NCBI RefSeq assembly: GCF_000016645.1
Contig: NC_009441.1
Span: 3,720,001-3,784,000, forward strand
DNA length: 64,000 nt
Source of the DNA: Flavobacterium johnsoniae UW101
GTDB taxonomy: Bacteria; Bacteroidota; Bacteroidia; Flavobacteriales; Flavobacteriaceae
Direction of reading: 5' to 3'
The notes under the pieces are model-generated. The model ran no database searches and was not told where the DNA came from. It was given only the letters and a program-made list of their open reading frames with translations. Position 1 is the stretch's first letter. Each line of letters begins with the position of its first letter. Both the position numbers and the translations under genes were made by a program. Shown piece after piece: positions 8,514-16,915 of the stretch.

Positions 8514-10655
8514 ATGAAAAATTTTCAGGATGAAAAGCAGCGAGATCTGCTGATCAACAAATCAGACGGCACGAATAAATTTCTGACCACCGATCAGGGT
8601 GTCAAGATTAACGACGACAATAATTCTCTTAAAGCAGGAGAAAGAGGTCCTTCCCTACTGGAAGATTTTATTCTTAGAGAAAAAATCACACATTTTGACC
8701 ACGAAAGAATTCCTGAAAGAATCGTACACGCGAGGGGATCTGGTGCACATGGCTTCTTTGAAGTCACTAATCCAATACCGGAACTGACCAAAGCAGGTTT
8801 TCTTCAGGAAAAAGGACTTAAAACGCCTGTTTTTACAAGATTCTCTACAGTTGCAGGATCCCGTGGTTCTACAGATCTGGCACGTGATGTGCGTGGATTT
8901 TCGGTTAAATTTTACACGCAGGAAGGCATCTATGATCTTGTTGGAAATAATGTGCCTGTATTCTTTATTCAGGATGCATCAAAATTTCCAGACCTTATTC
9001 ATGCGGTAAAACCAGAACCACACAACGAAATTCCGCAGGCTGCTTCTGCACATGATACTTTCTGGGATTTTATATCACTAATGCCAGAATCCATGCACAT
9101 GATAATGTGGGCGATGTCTGACCGTGCTATTCCGAGAAGCTATCGTATGATGGAAGGTTTTGGAGTGCATACTTTTAGATTAATCAATGAAGCCGGCGAA
9201 TCTGTGTTTGTAAAATTTCACTGGAAACCTAAATTAGGAACTCACGCAGTGGCCTGGGATGAAGCACAGAAAATTTCAGGAAAAAATCCCGACTTTCACA
9301 GACAGGATCTTTGGGAAGCAATCGAAGCAGGAAACTTTCCGGAATGGGACTTAGGTGTTCAGATCATTCCATCAGAAGATGAAAATAAATATGAATTTGA
9401 TCTGCTGGATCCTACCAAACTGGTGCCGGAAGAACTTGTGCCTGTAACTATTATTGGAAGAATGGTTTTGAACAAAAACCCCGATAACTTTTTTGCAGAA
9501 ACAGAACAAATTGCTTTTCACCCCGGACATGTAGTGCCTGGAATCGATTTTACAAATGATCCTTTATTACAAGGACGTCTGTTTTCGTATACAGATACAC
9601 AGCTTTCAAGATTAGGAAGTCCTAATTTTCATGAAATCCCTATTAACCGCAGCGTAGCGCCTGTACATAATAATCAGCGTGACGGACATATGCGTCAGGA
9701 AATTAATACCGGACGTGTCAGTTATCATCCTAATTCTCTTGGAGGCGGCTGTCCGTATCAGGCAAAAATTGCAGAAGGAGGATTTGCCAGTTTTAATGAA
9801 CGCATCGATGCGCATAAAATAAGAGAAAGAAGTGAAAGTTTTAATGATCACTTCGGACAGGCAAAATTATTCTTCAACAGTCAGACCCCTGCAGAAAAAA
9901 GCCATATTGTTAAAGCACTTCGTTTCGAACTCGGAAAAGTCGAAACCACAGCCATAAGAATAAGAATGCTTGGACTTTTATCACAAGTGGACCAAGAACT
10001 GGCCGAAAAAGTAGCCATTGGACTTGGGGCAACGGTTCCTCCTGTTTTAGAAAAACCGCTGAATCATGGTGTATCTCCTGAAAATGAAAACGGAAAACAG
10101 GAATCAACCACAGTGGAGCAGTCTGTAAAATCATCTGATGCATTAAGCATGCTGAAAAACCCAGTTAATTCGCCAACGATTGCATCAAGAAAAGTCGCTA
10201 TTATTTGTGCCGACGGAGTTTCTGAAGCCGCAGTATCTAACATGAAAAAAGCATTGCTTCAGGAAGATGCAAAAGGCTGTATTGTGGCACCGCATCTAGG
10301 AGCTGTAATTTCGGATACTGATGGGGAAATCCATGCAGATTTCAGCTTTCTTACTGCATCATCTGTATTGTTTGATGCTGTTTATATACCAGATGGAGTT
10401 GGCTTGACTGTTTTGGCAGAAAGCGATGAAGTAAATGAATTTTTAAGTGATGCTTACAAACACTGCAAAGTAATTGGAGCCGATGGAAGAGCTGTTTCTA
10501 TACTAAGTGCCGCAAATTTTGCTTCTAAAATCACAAATGATGATGAGGGGCTTATTGTTACTAAAGAAGCTGCAAGTGAAAAATTTGCAAAAGATTTTAT
10601 ACAAGCAATGGGAAAACATAGATTTTGGGAACGCGAACCAAATCTGTACAATTAA
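8514..10655 (+). CDS. katE: Large-subunit (clade 2) catalase HPII/KatE
   Basis: A 713-residue haem catalase that disproportionates hydrogen peroxide. The N-terminal part and beta barrel contain catalytic His72 ([13 protein letters not shown]), the distal asparagine in [20 protein letters not shown] (about residue 145), and the proximal haem ligand Tyr359 in [13 protein letters not shown]. Residues about 555-713 form the DJ-1/class I glutamine amidotransferase-like domain typical of clade 2 enzymes ([12 protein letters not shown] at its start). The length is normal for HPII. It is cytoplasmic, with no signal peptide. The next gene, a YciE-like ferritin-fold protein, starts 17 bp later and is probably in the same transcript. 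Confidence 0.97.
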   Translation: MKNFQDEKQRDLLINKSDGTNKFLTTDQGVKINDDNNSLKAGERGPSLLEDFILREKITHFDHERIPERIVHARGSGAHGFFEVTNPIPELTKAGFLQEKGLKTPVFTRFSTVAGSRGSTDLARDVRGFSVKFYTQEGIYDLVGNNVPVFFIQDASKFPDLIHAVKPEPHNEIPQAASAHDTFWDFISLMPESMHMIMWAMSDRAIPRSYRMMEGFGVHTFRLINEAGESVFVKFHWKPKLGTHAVAWDEAQKISGKNPDFHRQDLWEAIEAGNFPEWDLGVQIIPSEDENKYEFDLLDPTKLVPEELVPVTIIGRMVLNKNPDNFFAETEQIAFHPGHVVPGIDFTNDPLLQGRLFSYTDTQLSRLGSPNFHEIPINRSVAPVHNNQRDGHMRQEINTGRVSYHPNSLGGGCPYQAKIAEGGFASFNERIDAHKIRERSESFNDHFGQAKLFFNSQTPAEKSHIVKALRFELGKVETTAIRIRMLGLLSQVDQELAEKVAIGLGATVPPVLEKPLNHGVSPENENGKQESTTVEQSVKSSDALSMLKNPVNSPTIASRKVAIICADGVSEAAVSNMKKALLQEDAKGCIVAPHLGAVISDTDGEIHADFSFLTASSVLFDAVYIPDGVGLTVLAESDEVNEFLSDAYKHCKVIGADGRAVSILSAANFASKITNDDEGLIVTKEAASEKFAKDFIQAMGKHRFWEREPNLYN

Positions 10656-10672
10656 AACTAAATAAGAGAACT

Positions 10673-11242
10673 ATGAAAAATTCAGAAAAACCAAATAATA
10701 CAAAAGCTGCAGACAAAACTCCCAAAAATGGAATTGTACAGCCTGCAGCCGATGCTGCCACAGAATTAAAAGCTTTATTTGTTGACAGCCTTAAAGATAT
10801 CTATTGGGCAGAAAATGCCCTGGTTGGCGCGCTACCAAAAATGCAGAACAATGCTACAGATGCAGCTCTTGCTTCTGCTATAAAAGAACATCATGCCGTA
10901 ACACAAAATCAGGTAAAAAGACTTGAAAAAGTTTTTGAACTGCTTGGTGAAAAAGCAGAAGGAAAAAAATGCGAAGCAATGGCAGGATTACTTAAAGAAG
11001 GTGACAGTATTCTGGAAGAAACCCAGCCAGGAGCAGTTCGTGATGCAGGAATTATTGCGGCTTCACAAAAAATCGAGCATTATGAAATTGCAACTTATGG
11101 AACACTTGTAGCATTTGCAAAAACGCTGGGAGAAAACGATGCTGCAAAATTGCTGACTCAGACACTTGCTGAAGAAAAAGAAGCAGACTGTTTACTAAAT
11201 GATGTCGCATTAAATACCGTAAATATTGTAGCTGCAGAATAA
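10673..11242 (+). CDS. YciE/DUF892 ferritin-like stress protein
   Basis: A 189-residue protein from ATG 10673 (MKNSEKPNNTKAADKTPKNG). The upstream ATG at 10625 lies inside katE and is rejected. After a basic, disordered 35-residue leader comes the DUF892 (YciE/YciF) domain, opening with LKALFVDSLKDIYWAENALVGALPKM. Glu and His residues in EHHAVTQNQVKRLEKVFE and QKIEHYEIATYGTLVAFAK are placed to bind a di-iron centre. Family members are induced by stress and often sit beside catalases. The gene is followed by a strong terminator at 11261, closing the katE transcript. Confidence 0.9.
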   Translation: MKNSEKPNNTKAADKTPKNGIVQPAADAATELKALFVDSLKDIYWAENALVGALPKMQNNATDAALASAIKEHHAVTQNQVKRLEKVFELLGEKAEGKKCEAMAGLLKEGDSILEETQPGAVRDAGIIAASQKIEHYEIATYGTLVAFAKTLGENDAAKLLTQTLAEEKEADCLLNDVALNTVNIVAAE

Positions 11243-11260
11243 CAGCTGTAGTATTAAATA

Positions 11261-11291
11261 AAAAAAATCTGCACTTGCTGCAGATTTTTTT
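11261..11291 (+). terminator. Rho-independent terminator of the katE unit
   Basis: Perfect 13-bp inverted repeat AAAAAAATCTGCA ... TGCAGATTTTTTT with a 5-base loop (CTTGC), 18 bp after the stop codon of the DUF892 gene. The right arm ends in an uninterrupted T run. Confidence 0.85.
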
Positions 11292-11403
11292 TGTTTATCG
11301 TTAATATGGAGGTGCTGTAGTATTAAAAACGATTATTGGTTAATCCACTTTTTACTAAATTATCGATAAACGGAATTGAAAAAAATACACCTTATCAAAC
11401 TTT

Positions 11404-11423
11404 TTGCAAGTTATAATTTGCAA
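11404..11423. promoter_or_regulatory. Dyad TTGCA-nn-TTATAA-nn-TGCAA, copy 1
   Basis: A 20-bp palindrome between the DUF892 gene and the 3' end of the sulfatase pair. The same dyad occurs at 15576-15595 just upstream of the sulfatase pair. On the minus strand of copy 2 and the plus strand of copy 1 the similarity continues for several bases (an AAACTTT run before, CAT after), so the two look like related elements. The binding protein is unknown. Confidence 0.5.
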
Positions 11424-11456
11424 CATATATAACTAAAAGAGATAGCCATTCAAAAT

Positions 11457-11500
11457 AAAAACAGAAAACTGCCCTGTATAAAAAGGAGTTTTCTGTTTTC
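11457..11500. terminator. Hairpin after sulfatase 2, probable terminator
   Basis: A long inverted repeat with arms AAAACAGAAAACT and AGTTTTCTGTTTT around an 11-15 base loop, starting 28 bp past the sulfatase stop codon on the minus strand. The minus-strand reading ends in a T-rich stretch (the complement of CAAAATAAAA), so it most likely ends the sulfatase transcript. Confidence 0.65.
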
Positions 11501-11527
11501 ATACTTACTAAATAATTTTATAAATCA

Positions 11528-13102
11528 TTACTCAGCACCCGGTTTTTTCAAACCAATATCTTTCATTGGATATTTTTGATAAGTAGCTAAGTGAGCTGCA
11601 ATAAGTCCCATTACGCCTGGGATTCCCCACTCAAAATAACGGTGTCCCTGACTCAATTGTTCTTTTGGGTCTGCGTAAATATTGTATACCCACGGACTCA
11701 TCCCAATACTTTGAATAGTCGATTGGTCCAGATTTCTTCTTGTCGCCGAAGTATTAAAAACATTCATGTGTACTTTGTATTCCTGCCAGCGAATAGCCAT
11801 AAATTTGGTTTCTGAATACATAAAAACGGCATTTCGATTCGACACTCCTTTGTCTGACAAGAAAAACGATAACTGATCTACTCCATCAATATAATTACTT
11901 GAAGGAATTTTATCTAAAACTCCTGCTGCCGAAAGAGAAGTATTAAACATATCGCAAATATCAAACAAACCATCGCTTATACGTCCCGGAGCTATCATGC
12001 CTTTCCAGTAAGCAATTCCCGGAACTCTAACTCCACCTTCCCAAGTTGTGCCTTTTCCTCCTCTAAAGGGTGTATAACCGCCATCTGGCCAAACATCTTC
12101 ATTTGGACCGTTGTCAGAAGTAAGGAATACTAATGTATTGTCGTCAATTTTTAAGTCCTGCAAAAGTTTCATCAGTCTGCCCACAATGTCATCTACTTCA
12201 ACAATAGCATCTTTATACGGAATTGCTGCAGGGCTTTTTCCTTTATAACCTTCAGATACATAGTTGTCATTATGCACTTTAGAAAAAGAATGAATTAAAT
12301 AGAAAGGCTTATTTTCTTTTACCGAACGTTTGATGAAATCTTCGCTGTAGTTTGCAAAAACCTGATCGACTTTAGAAAGTTCTTCAATATTTGATATAGG
12401 CTGTACAACCTTGTTTTCTCCTCCCTTTACACCAGTTAAGATATTTTGGTCTACCATTTTTTTCACTGCAGCCAATCGATCTGGTTTATTGATTAAATCT
12501 GGATAAATCCACTCATTAACAAACTGTGCGTATTCTGACTGAACAGAACCAAATCCCAGCCATTCATCATAACCAACTTCGTTTGGCAGACTTCCTTTAC
12601 TTTCGCCCAAATGCCATTTACCTGAAATAGCCGATTTATAACCGTTTTGAGAAAGTATTTTAGCCGTTGTATTTTCTGAAGCCCACGGATTTACTTTCGG
12701 ATTTTCACCTGTAAGTGTTGGTCTTGTCAAACCTGATCTTGCCGGAATTCTTCCCGTCATAATTGCTGCACGGCTTGGTGTACAAGTTGGCTGTGCATAG
12801 GTTGAAGTAAGCTGTAAACCTTCATGAGCCAGTTTATCCATGTTTGGAGTTGGCGCACCAATCGCGACGCCTCCGCCATAAACACCAATATCTCCGTAAC
12901 CCATATCATCAATAAGAATAATCAGGATATTCGGTTTCTTCTTTAATTTGCTCAATTTATCCTTCATTTCTTTATCCTGATCTGGATGCGGAATTGCAGG
13001 CTCTAAATAGTCTTTTACTTTAACCGTTGGGTTAAAATAGTTTTGCTGTGCGCTCATTTCAGCAACTAAAGCTAAAGCTAATAAAACAATATACTTTCTC
13101 AT
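11528..13102 (-). CDS. Secreted arylsulfatase, Cys-type
   Basis: A 524-residue type I sulfatase. The N terminus (MRKYIVLLALALVAEMSAQQ) is a Sec signal peptide. Metal-binding aspartates occur in ILIDDMGYGDIG. The sulfatase signature is PTCTPSRAAIMTGR with Cys107, which must be oxidised to formylglycine by a maturase; no maturase gene is in the window. Further conserved blocks are GKWHLG, FLTSDNGPNEDVW and PFRGGKGTTWEGGVRVPG. It should remove sulfate esters in the periplasm or outside the cell; the substrate is unknown. It is the second gene of a two-gene unit, 36 bp after the other sulfatase, with no polysaccharide-utilisation (SusC/D) genes nearby. Confidence 0.93.
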   Translation of the reverse strand: MRKYIVLLALALVAEMSAQQNYFNPTVKVKDYLEPAIPHPDQDKEMKDKLSKLKKKPNILIILIDDMGYGDIGVYGGGVAIGAPTPNMDKLAHEGLQLTSTYAQPTCTPSRAAIMTGRIPARSGLTRPTLTGENPKVNPWASENTTAKILSQNGYKSAISGKWHLGESKGSLPNEVGYDEWLGFGSVQSEYAQFVNEWIYPDLINKPDRLAAVKKMVDQNILTGVKGGENKVVQPISNIEELSKVDQVFANYSEDFIKRSVKENKPFYLIHSFSKVHNDNYVSEGYKGKSPAAIPYKDAIVEVDDIVGRLMKLLQDLKIDDNTLVFLTSDNGPNEDVWPDGGYTPFRGGKGTTWEGGVRVPGIAYWKGMIAPGRISDGLFDICDMFNTSLSAAGVLDKIPSSNYIDGVDQLSFFLSDKGVSNRNAVFMYSETKFMAIRWQEYKVHMNVFNTSATRRNLDQSTIQSIGMSPWVYNIYADPKEQLSQGHRYFEWGIPGVMGLIAAHLATYQKYPMKDIGLKKPGAE

Positions 13103-13138
13103 AATTCTTTGATTTATGCTAAAATTTTTAATTCACAA

Positions 13139-15511
13139 TTATTTCAAGTCAATCTCGACCTTATCAATAATTCCCGTAAACTTAAATGGAAGCTTATACG
13201 AATTTGCAACTGGCGATCCTGAATCTTCACCAATTCCGAAAGTATCGATTCCGAAACGGGCTGCGACGGTTTTATCAATTCGGCCTTCACCAACTAATTT
13301 ATCATTGATATACAGTTTTCCGGTGCCACCTTTTCCAGTTCCTCCGCCATCATAAGCAAAATCAAATCGTACGGTGCTTTTTCCAACCGGAAGCGATTCT
13401 TTTGACGTAATGACATAACGGGCATCATCAAAATAATTATAATGATAAACCAGTTTTCCGTTCTGCACATACAGAGCAAATCCAGCCGAACTTCCGCCAG
13501 AAGCCACAATAATACCGCTGTCTGATTTAGATTTCAACTCAATTTCGGCTGTAATGCTGTGCGATTTATTTTTGGTATTTGGAGAAGCTGTTTCTGCCAG
13601 TCTGGTTGCGCCTGCGTAGAACGTAAAGTGTTTGCGTTTAGGATCTGACGGCGTAGGTTTTGGCGAAATTAATCTTCCTGTACCTCTGTCATCCAGCGGA
13701 TAAACATTGTATTTCTTGGCTTCTTCATCAAAAATTGCTTTCAATTCTTTCAGCTTTTCGGGATATTTTTTAGCCAAATCAACAGATTCGCTGTAATCTT
13801 CATCAATATTATAAAGTTCCCATTTGTCTTTATCCCAATTTCCGGGTGCAAAATCCTGTCTCCACGGAAAAGTATGCTGTGTTGCCGCTACCCATCCATT
13901 ATCATATATAGCCCGGTTACTGAAAATTTCAAAATATTGTCTCGTTCTAACAGGTTTAGCGTTTTTATCTGCAAAAGTCGACAAGAACGAAACCCCGTCC
14001 ATAGGTTTCTGTTCAACACCATCAACGCTTTTTGGCGATGGTAAATGAGAAGCATCTAAAATCGTAGGAAGCACGTCTATTAAATGCACAAACTGACTGC
14101 GCATACCGCCTTTATCTTTAATTACTTTTGGCCAGCTTACTACCATTGGATTTCGGCTTCCGCCAAAGTGAGACGCTACTTGTTTCACCCATTGAAAAGG
14201 AGCATTTCCTGCCCAAGCCCAGCCTACAGGATAATGCGGCTCGGTATTAGGGCCTCCAATTTCGTCAAGATGTTTTAAGTTGTCTGCCAAAGGAGTTGAA
14301 ATACCGCTTAATGCTTTTATTTCATTAACTGTTCCTTCCATTCCTCCTTCAGAACTTGCACCGTTATCTCCCACAATATAAAATATCAACGTATTATCGG
14401 CATCCGGAAGTTTGCTTATGGCTTCTAAAAGACGTCCTGTTTCATGATCAGCAAACGAAAGATATCCTGCATAGTTTTCCATCAAACGCGCAAACAATTT
14501 TTTCTGATCTGCCGAAAGTTTATCCCATGGTGTAACCCAGTCTGGTCTTGGAGTTAATTTTGTTTTAGGCGGAATAATTCCCATTTTCAGTTGACGTTCA
14601 TAGGTTTCCTGTCTCACAACATCCCAGCCTTTATCAAACTGTCCTTTAAATTTATCTCTCCATTCTTTTGGTGCATGATGCGGTGCGTGCGCAGCTCCGG
14701 GAGCAAAATACAGCATAACCGGTTTTTGAGGCGCAACCGATTTACTGTATTCCAGCCAGTTAATGGCTCTATCGGTCATATCGGTCATAAAATGATAACC
14801 TTGCTCTGGAGATTTATCTGGTTCTACGGCTTTGGTATTTTCAAAAAGAACCGGATAATACTGATGTGTTTCTCCAGCATTAAATCCATAAAAGTAATCA
14901 AACCCTAAACCTGTAGGCCAACGATCGAAAGGACCGGTAACAGAAGTTTCCCAGTCTGGCGTATTGTGATTTTTTCCAAACCAGCTCGTACTGTATCCGT
15001 TTCCTTTTAAAATTCTTCCAGATGTTGCCGTTGTTTTTGGAATCATACAATTGTAACTCGGATATCCTGTTGCCCATTCGGCTAAGAAACCAGAACCTGC
15101 ATTATGATGATTTCTTCCTGTCAATAATGCCGCTCGCGAAGGCCCGCAGATTGCAGTAGTATGAAATCGATTGTATTTTAAACCGTTTGCTGCCAGTTTA
15201 TCTAATTCTGGCGTAGGAACTGGTCCTCCGAAAGTACTTACCTGCCCAAAACCAACATCGTCTAAAAGAATAATAATTACGTTTGGCGCTCCCTGCGGAG
15301 GTGTAACGAGTTTTGGCCATTCTTCTTTGGAGTCTTTGTACGTTTCTCCAATTTTTCCGCCAAATGGAGGTTCTGGAATTGGCAGTATGGTTCGGTCTAA
15401 TTCTCCTGAATCTGTTTTTTCTGTAACAGAATCTGTTTTTTGAGATTGGTTGCAGCTGAAAAGAAATACAGCTAAAATTAACAGCAGTTTTGGACTAATA
15501 AGAGACTTCAT
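13139..15511 (-). CDS. Sulfatase lipoprotein with C-terminal beta-sandwich domain
   Basis: A 790-residue protein from ATG 15511. Its start is a lipoprotein signal (lipobox LFSC, Cys20); an upstream ATG at 15598 would bury that signal behind 29 residues and lies across the dyad at 15576. The sulfatase domain has [10 protein letters not shown], the formylglycine motif [15 protein letters not shown] (Cys122), FGKNHN and [12 protein letters not shown]. The last 190 residues (from about [11 protein letters not shown]) look like a concanavalin/LamG-type beta sandwich ([14 protein letters not shown]), as in the long arylsulfatase subfamily. It is probably anchored to a membrane. It heads the sulfatase pair, and the dyad 65 bp upstream is a likely control site. 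Confidence 0.93.
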   Translation of the reverse strand: MKSLISPKLLLILAVFLFSCNQSQKTDSVTEKTDSGELDRTILPIPEPPFGGKIGETYKDSKEEWPKLVTPPQGAPNVIIILLDDVGFGQVSTFGGPVPTPELDKLAANGLKYNRFHTTAICGPSRAALLTGRNHHNAGSGFLAEWATGYPSYNCMIPKTTATSGRILKGNGYSTSWFGKNHNTPDWETSVTGPFDRWPTGLGFDYFYGFNAGETHQYYPVLFENTKAVEPDKSPEQGYHFMTDMTDRAINWLEYSKSVAPQKPVMLYFAPGAAHAPHHAPKEWRDKFKGQFDKGWDVVRQETYERQLKMGIIPPKTKLTPRPDWVTPWDKLSADQKKLFARLMENYAGYLSFADHETGRLLEAISKLPDADNTLIFYIVGDNGASSEGGMEGTVNEIKALSGISTPLADNLKHLDEIGGPNTEPHYPVGWAWAGNAPFQWVKQVASHFGGSRNPMVVSWPKVIKDKGGMRSQFVHLIDVLPTILDASHLPSPKSVDGVEQKPMDGVSFLSTFADKNAKPVRTRQYFEIFSNRAIYDNGWVAATQHTFPWRQDFAPGNWDKDKWELYNIDEDYSESVDLAKKYPEKLKELKAIFDEEAKKYNVYPLDDRGTGRLISPKPTPSDPKRKHFTFYAGATRLAETASPNTKNKSHSITAEIELKSKSDSGIIVASGGSSAGFALYVQNGKLVYHYNYFDDARYVITSKESLPVGKSTVRFDFAYDGGGTGKGGTGKLYINDKLVGEGRIDKTVAARFGIDTFGIGEDSGSPVANSYKLPFKFTGIIDKVEIDLK

Positions 15512-15575
15512 ATTTCTAGTTTTAGTGATACCCACTAATTTACAAACCTGCGTATTACAAAACTTTTTAATGATG

Positions 15576-15595
15576 TTGCAGATTATAACTTGCAA
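15576..15595. promoter_or_regulatory. Dyad TTGCA-nn-TTATAA-nn-TGCAA, copy 2
   Basis: TTGCAGATTATAACTTGCAA, centred about 75 bp upstream of the sulfatase lipoprotein start. The outer 5 bp and central 6 bp of both arms pair perfectly. The only other copy seen is at 11404-11423, beyond the far end of the sulfatase pair. Placement suggests an operator for the sulfatase transcript. Confidence 0.55.
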
Positions 15596-15604
15596 CAAAG
15601 TTTT

Positions 15605-16168
15605 TTAAGTCCTAAATTCTAAATCAATCTCAACCGTTTTCTTGATTTTTTCAACTCCTCTTTCTCGTATTAATTCTGCTGCATCGAGCATTTTGATAAA
15701 ATGAATATAAGGTGTTGCCATGTCAGATTCTGGATCTCCGGCAAAAGGAGACAATGAATGCTCGAGAATTTGACTTAGAAAAAATTCAAACTTTTCGAGC
15801 GTAATTTCATCAAATGCTTTTTGAAATACTATAAAAGGATTCTCGTATTCTTCTTTTGTGAGAGATGAAAGATGAAAAACCTTTTCGCAGCGCAGGGATT
15901 CTTTTAGTTTCCATTTTTTGCTTTTGCCTTGCAGACAGAAACAAACTTTAGAAAAAAAGTTTAAAGCCGTATAAAAAACAAAAGCATCAGAAGGATTGTT
16001 TTCTTTGTAGATGTTTTTTTTATAACTCAAAATTACGGCTTCACTTAAGTTTTGTTTGTAATAATCCAGATGTGCAAAATCAAAAAAAACATCAATTGCC
16101 TTAAAAGCATTTCCTGTTACATATCCTGCCCAAGAGCAGGCTTTTAATAGTATTTTATCCTTTTTCAT
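15605..16168 (-). CDS. Hypothetical protein, possible sulfatase-unit partner
   Basis: A 187-residue protein (MKKDKILLKACSWAGYVTGN at the start). I do not recognise a family. It is rich in Phe, Lys and Glu, mostly helical in appearance, with no signal peptide and no clear membrane helix. It contains three cysteines within a KVCFCLQGKSKKW stretch and its neighbourhood. It lies on the same strand and immediately upstream of the sulfatase pair, with 93 bp and the dyad between them, so it may be an independent unit. The start at ATG 16168 is the only one near the beginning of the frame. Confidence 0.6.
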   Translation of the reverse strand: MKKDKILLKACSWAGYVTGNAFKAIDVFFDFAHLDYYKQNLSEAVILSYKKNIYKENNPSDAFVFYTALNFFSKVCFCLQGKSKKWKLKESLRCEKVFHLSSLTKEEYENPFIVFQKAFDEITLEKFEFFLSQILEHSLSPFAGDPESDMATPYIHFIKMLDAAELIRERGVEKIKKTVEIDLEFRT

Positions 16169-16279
16169 AGTCAGAACATTTAAAATTTACCGGCAAAGTA
16201 ATATGCTTTTAAAAGGATAACTTATTCGAAATACAGATATAATATTCTTACAAAAAAATCTCTTTTTGAAATATTTTTT

Positions 16280-16287
16280 TATCTTTG
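16280..16287 (+). promoter_or_regulatory. Candidate -7 box (distal) of the XRE gene
   Basis: TATCTTTG fits TAnnTTTG exactly, 63 bp before ATG 16350. A second identical box lies 36 bp downstream. Confidence 0.4.
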
Positions 16288-16301
16288 AAACTCATGATTT
16301 T

Positions 16302-16313
16302 TAGCCAAATGGC
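16302..16313. promoter_or_regulatory. 12-bp dyad AGCCA-AA-TGGCT, candidate operator
   Basis: Perfect 5-bp arms around AA, lying between two TATCTTTG boxes and about 40 bp upstream of the XRE start. The position suits autoregulation by the helix-turn-helix protein it precedes. Confidence 0.35.
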
Positions 16314-16315
16314 TT

Positions 16316-16323
16316 TATCTTTG
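16316..16323 (+). promoter_or_regulatory. Candidate -7 box (proximal) of the XRE gene
   Basis: Second TATCTTTG, 27 bp before ATG 16350 and 2 bp after the AGCCA/TGGCT dyad. No good TTG -33 element was found for either box. Confidence 0.4.
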
Positions 16324-16349
16324 AATCTTCAGAAAAATCAATATTCGTT

Positions 16350-16763
16350 ATGGAACAGAAAATACATCAGGGAAGAAACGTAAAACGTTTTAGAGAAATG
16401 CTTAACATCAAGCAGGAAGCTTTGGCTTATGATCTGGGCGAAGACTGGAACCAAAAAAAAATTTCGATGCTGGAGCAAAAAGATGTAATCGAAGAAAACC
16501 TCTTGAAACAAATCTCAGCTGTATTAAAAATTCCTGTTGAAGCTTTTCAGAATTTTGATGAAGAACAAGCGATAAATATTATTTCTAATACTTTTCATGA
16601 AGGAGCAATAGCAGTTGGCAACAATTCTGGGCATGTAAGTAGTACTGTTAATCCAATTGATAAAATTGTACAAATACACGAAGAAAAAATTGCTTTGTAT
16701 GAAAGGATGTTGAAGGAGAAAGATGAGATGATGGCGAGATTGGAGAAATTGATTGGGAAATGA
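16350..16763 (+). CDS. XRE-type helix-turn-helix regulator
   Basis: A 137-residue protein. Residues 8-65 form an HTH_3-type domain (GRNVKRFREMLNIKQEALAYDLG, then a KKISMLEQKDVIEENLLKQI segment with the second half of the fold). A middle segment with Gly, Asn and Ser (GAIAVGNNSGHVSSTVNP) leads to a C-terminal coiled coil of charged heptads (IDKIVQIHEEKIALYERMLKEKDEMMARLEKLIGK region) that should mediate dimerisation. This architecture is common in flavobacteria. The gene is monocistronic, with its own terminator, and faces the large NTPase gene. Its target is unknown; the upstream dyad suggests autoregulation. Confidence 0.88.
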   Translation: MEQKIHQGRNVKRFREMLNIKQEALAYDLGEDWNQKKISMLEQKDVIEENLLKQISAVLKIPVEAFQNFDEEQAINIISNTFHEGAIAVGNNSGHVSSTVNPIDKIVQIHEEKIALYERMLKEKDEMMARLEKLIGK

Positions 16764-16791
16764 TTGTTTATAAAGATATATAAAATTAAGA

Positions 16792-16817
16792 AGAGACCTT
16801 TTAGGTCTCTTTTTTTG
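16792..16817 (+). terminator. Rho-independent terminator of the XRE gene
   Basis: AGAGACC/GGTCTCT 7-bp stem with a TTTTA loop followed by seven T residues, 29 bp after the stop codon. Confidence 0.85.
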
Positions 16818-16915
16818 TTTTTGGAAGTATATATTTGGAAATCAAAAATCTATGTGCATGACGCAGATTTTAGCTAGTAGCTAAAATCTTAGTTCATTTT
16901 AATAACAAAAGAAAA

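Noticed and set aside
11244..11328. Direct repeat GCTGTAGTATTAAA in two places, 71 bp apart
   Set aside because: It is a 14-bp match near a terminator without further structure; it may be a small duplication, but nothing suggests a function.
11528..15511. Polysaccharide-utilisation locus
   Set aside because: There are two sulfatases but no SusC/SusD pair, glycoside hydrolase or regulator characteristic of such loci.
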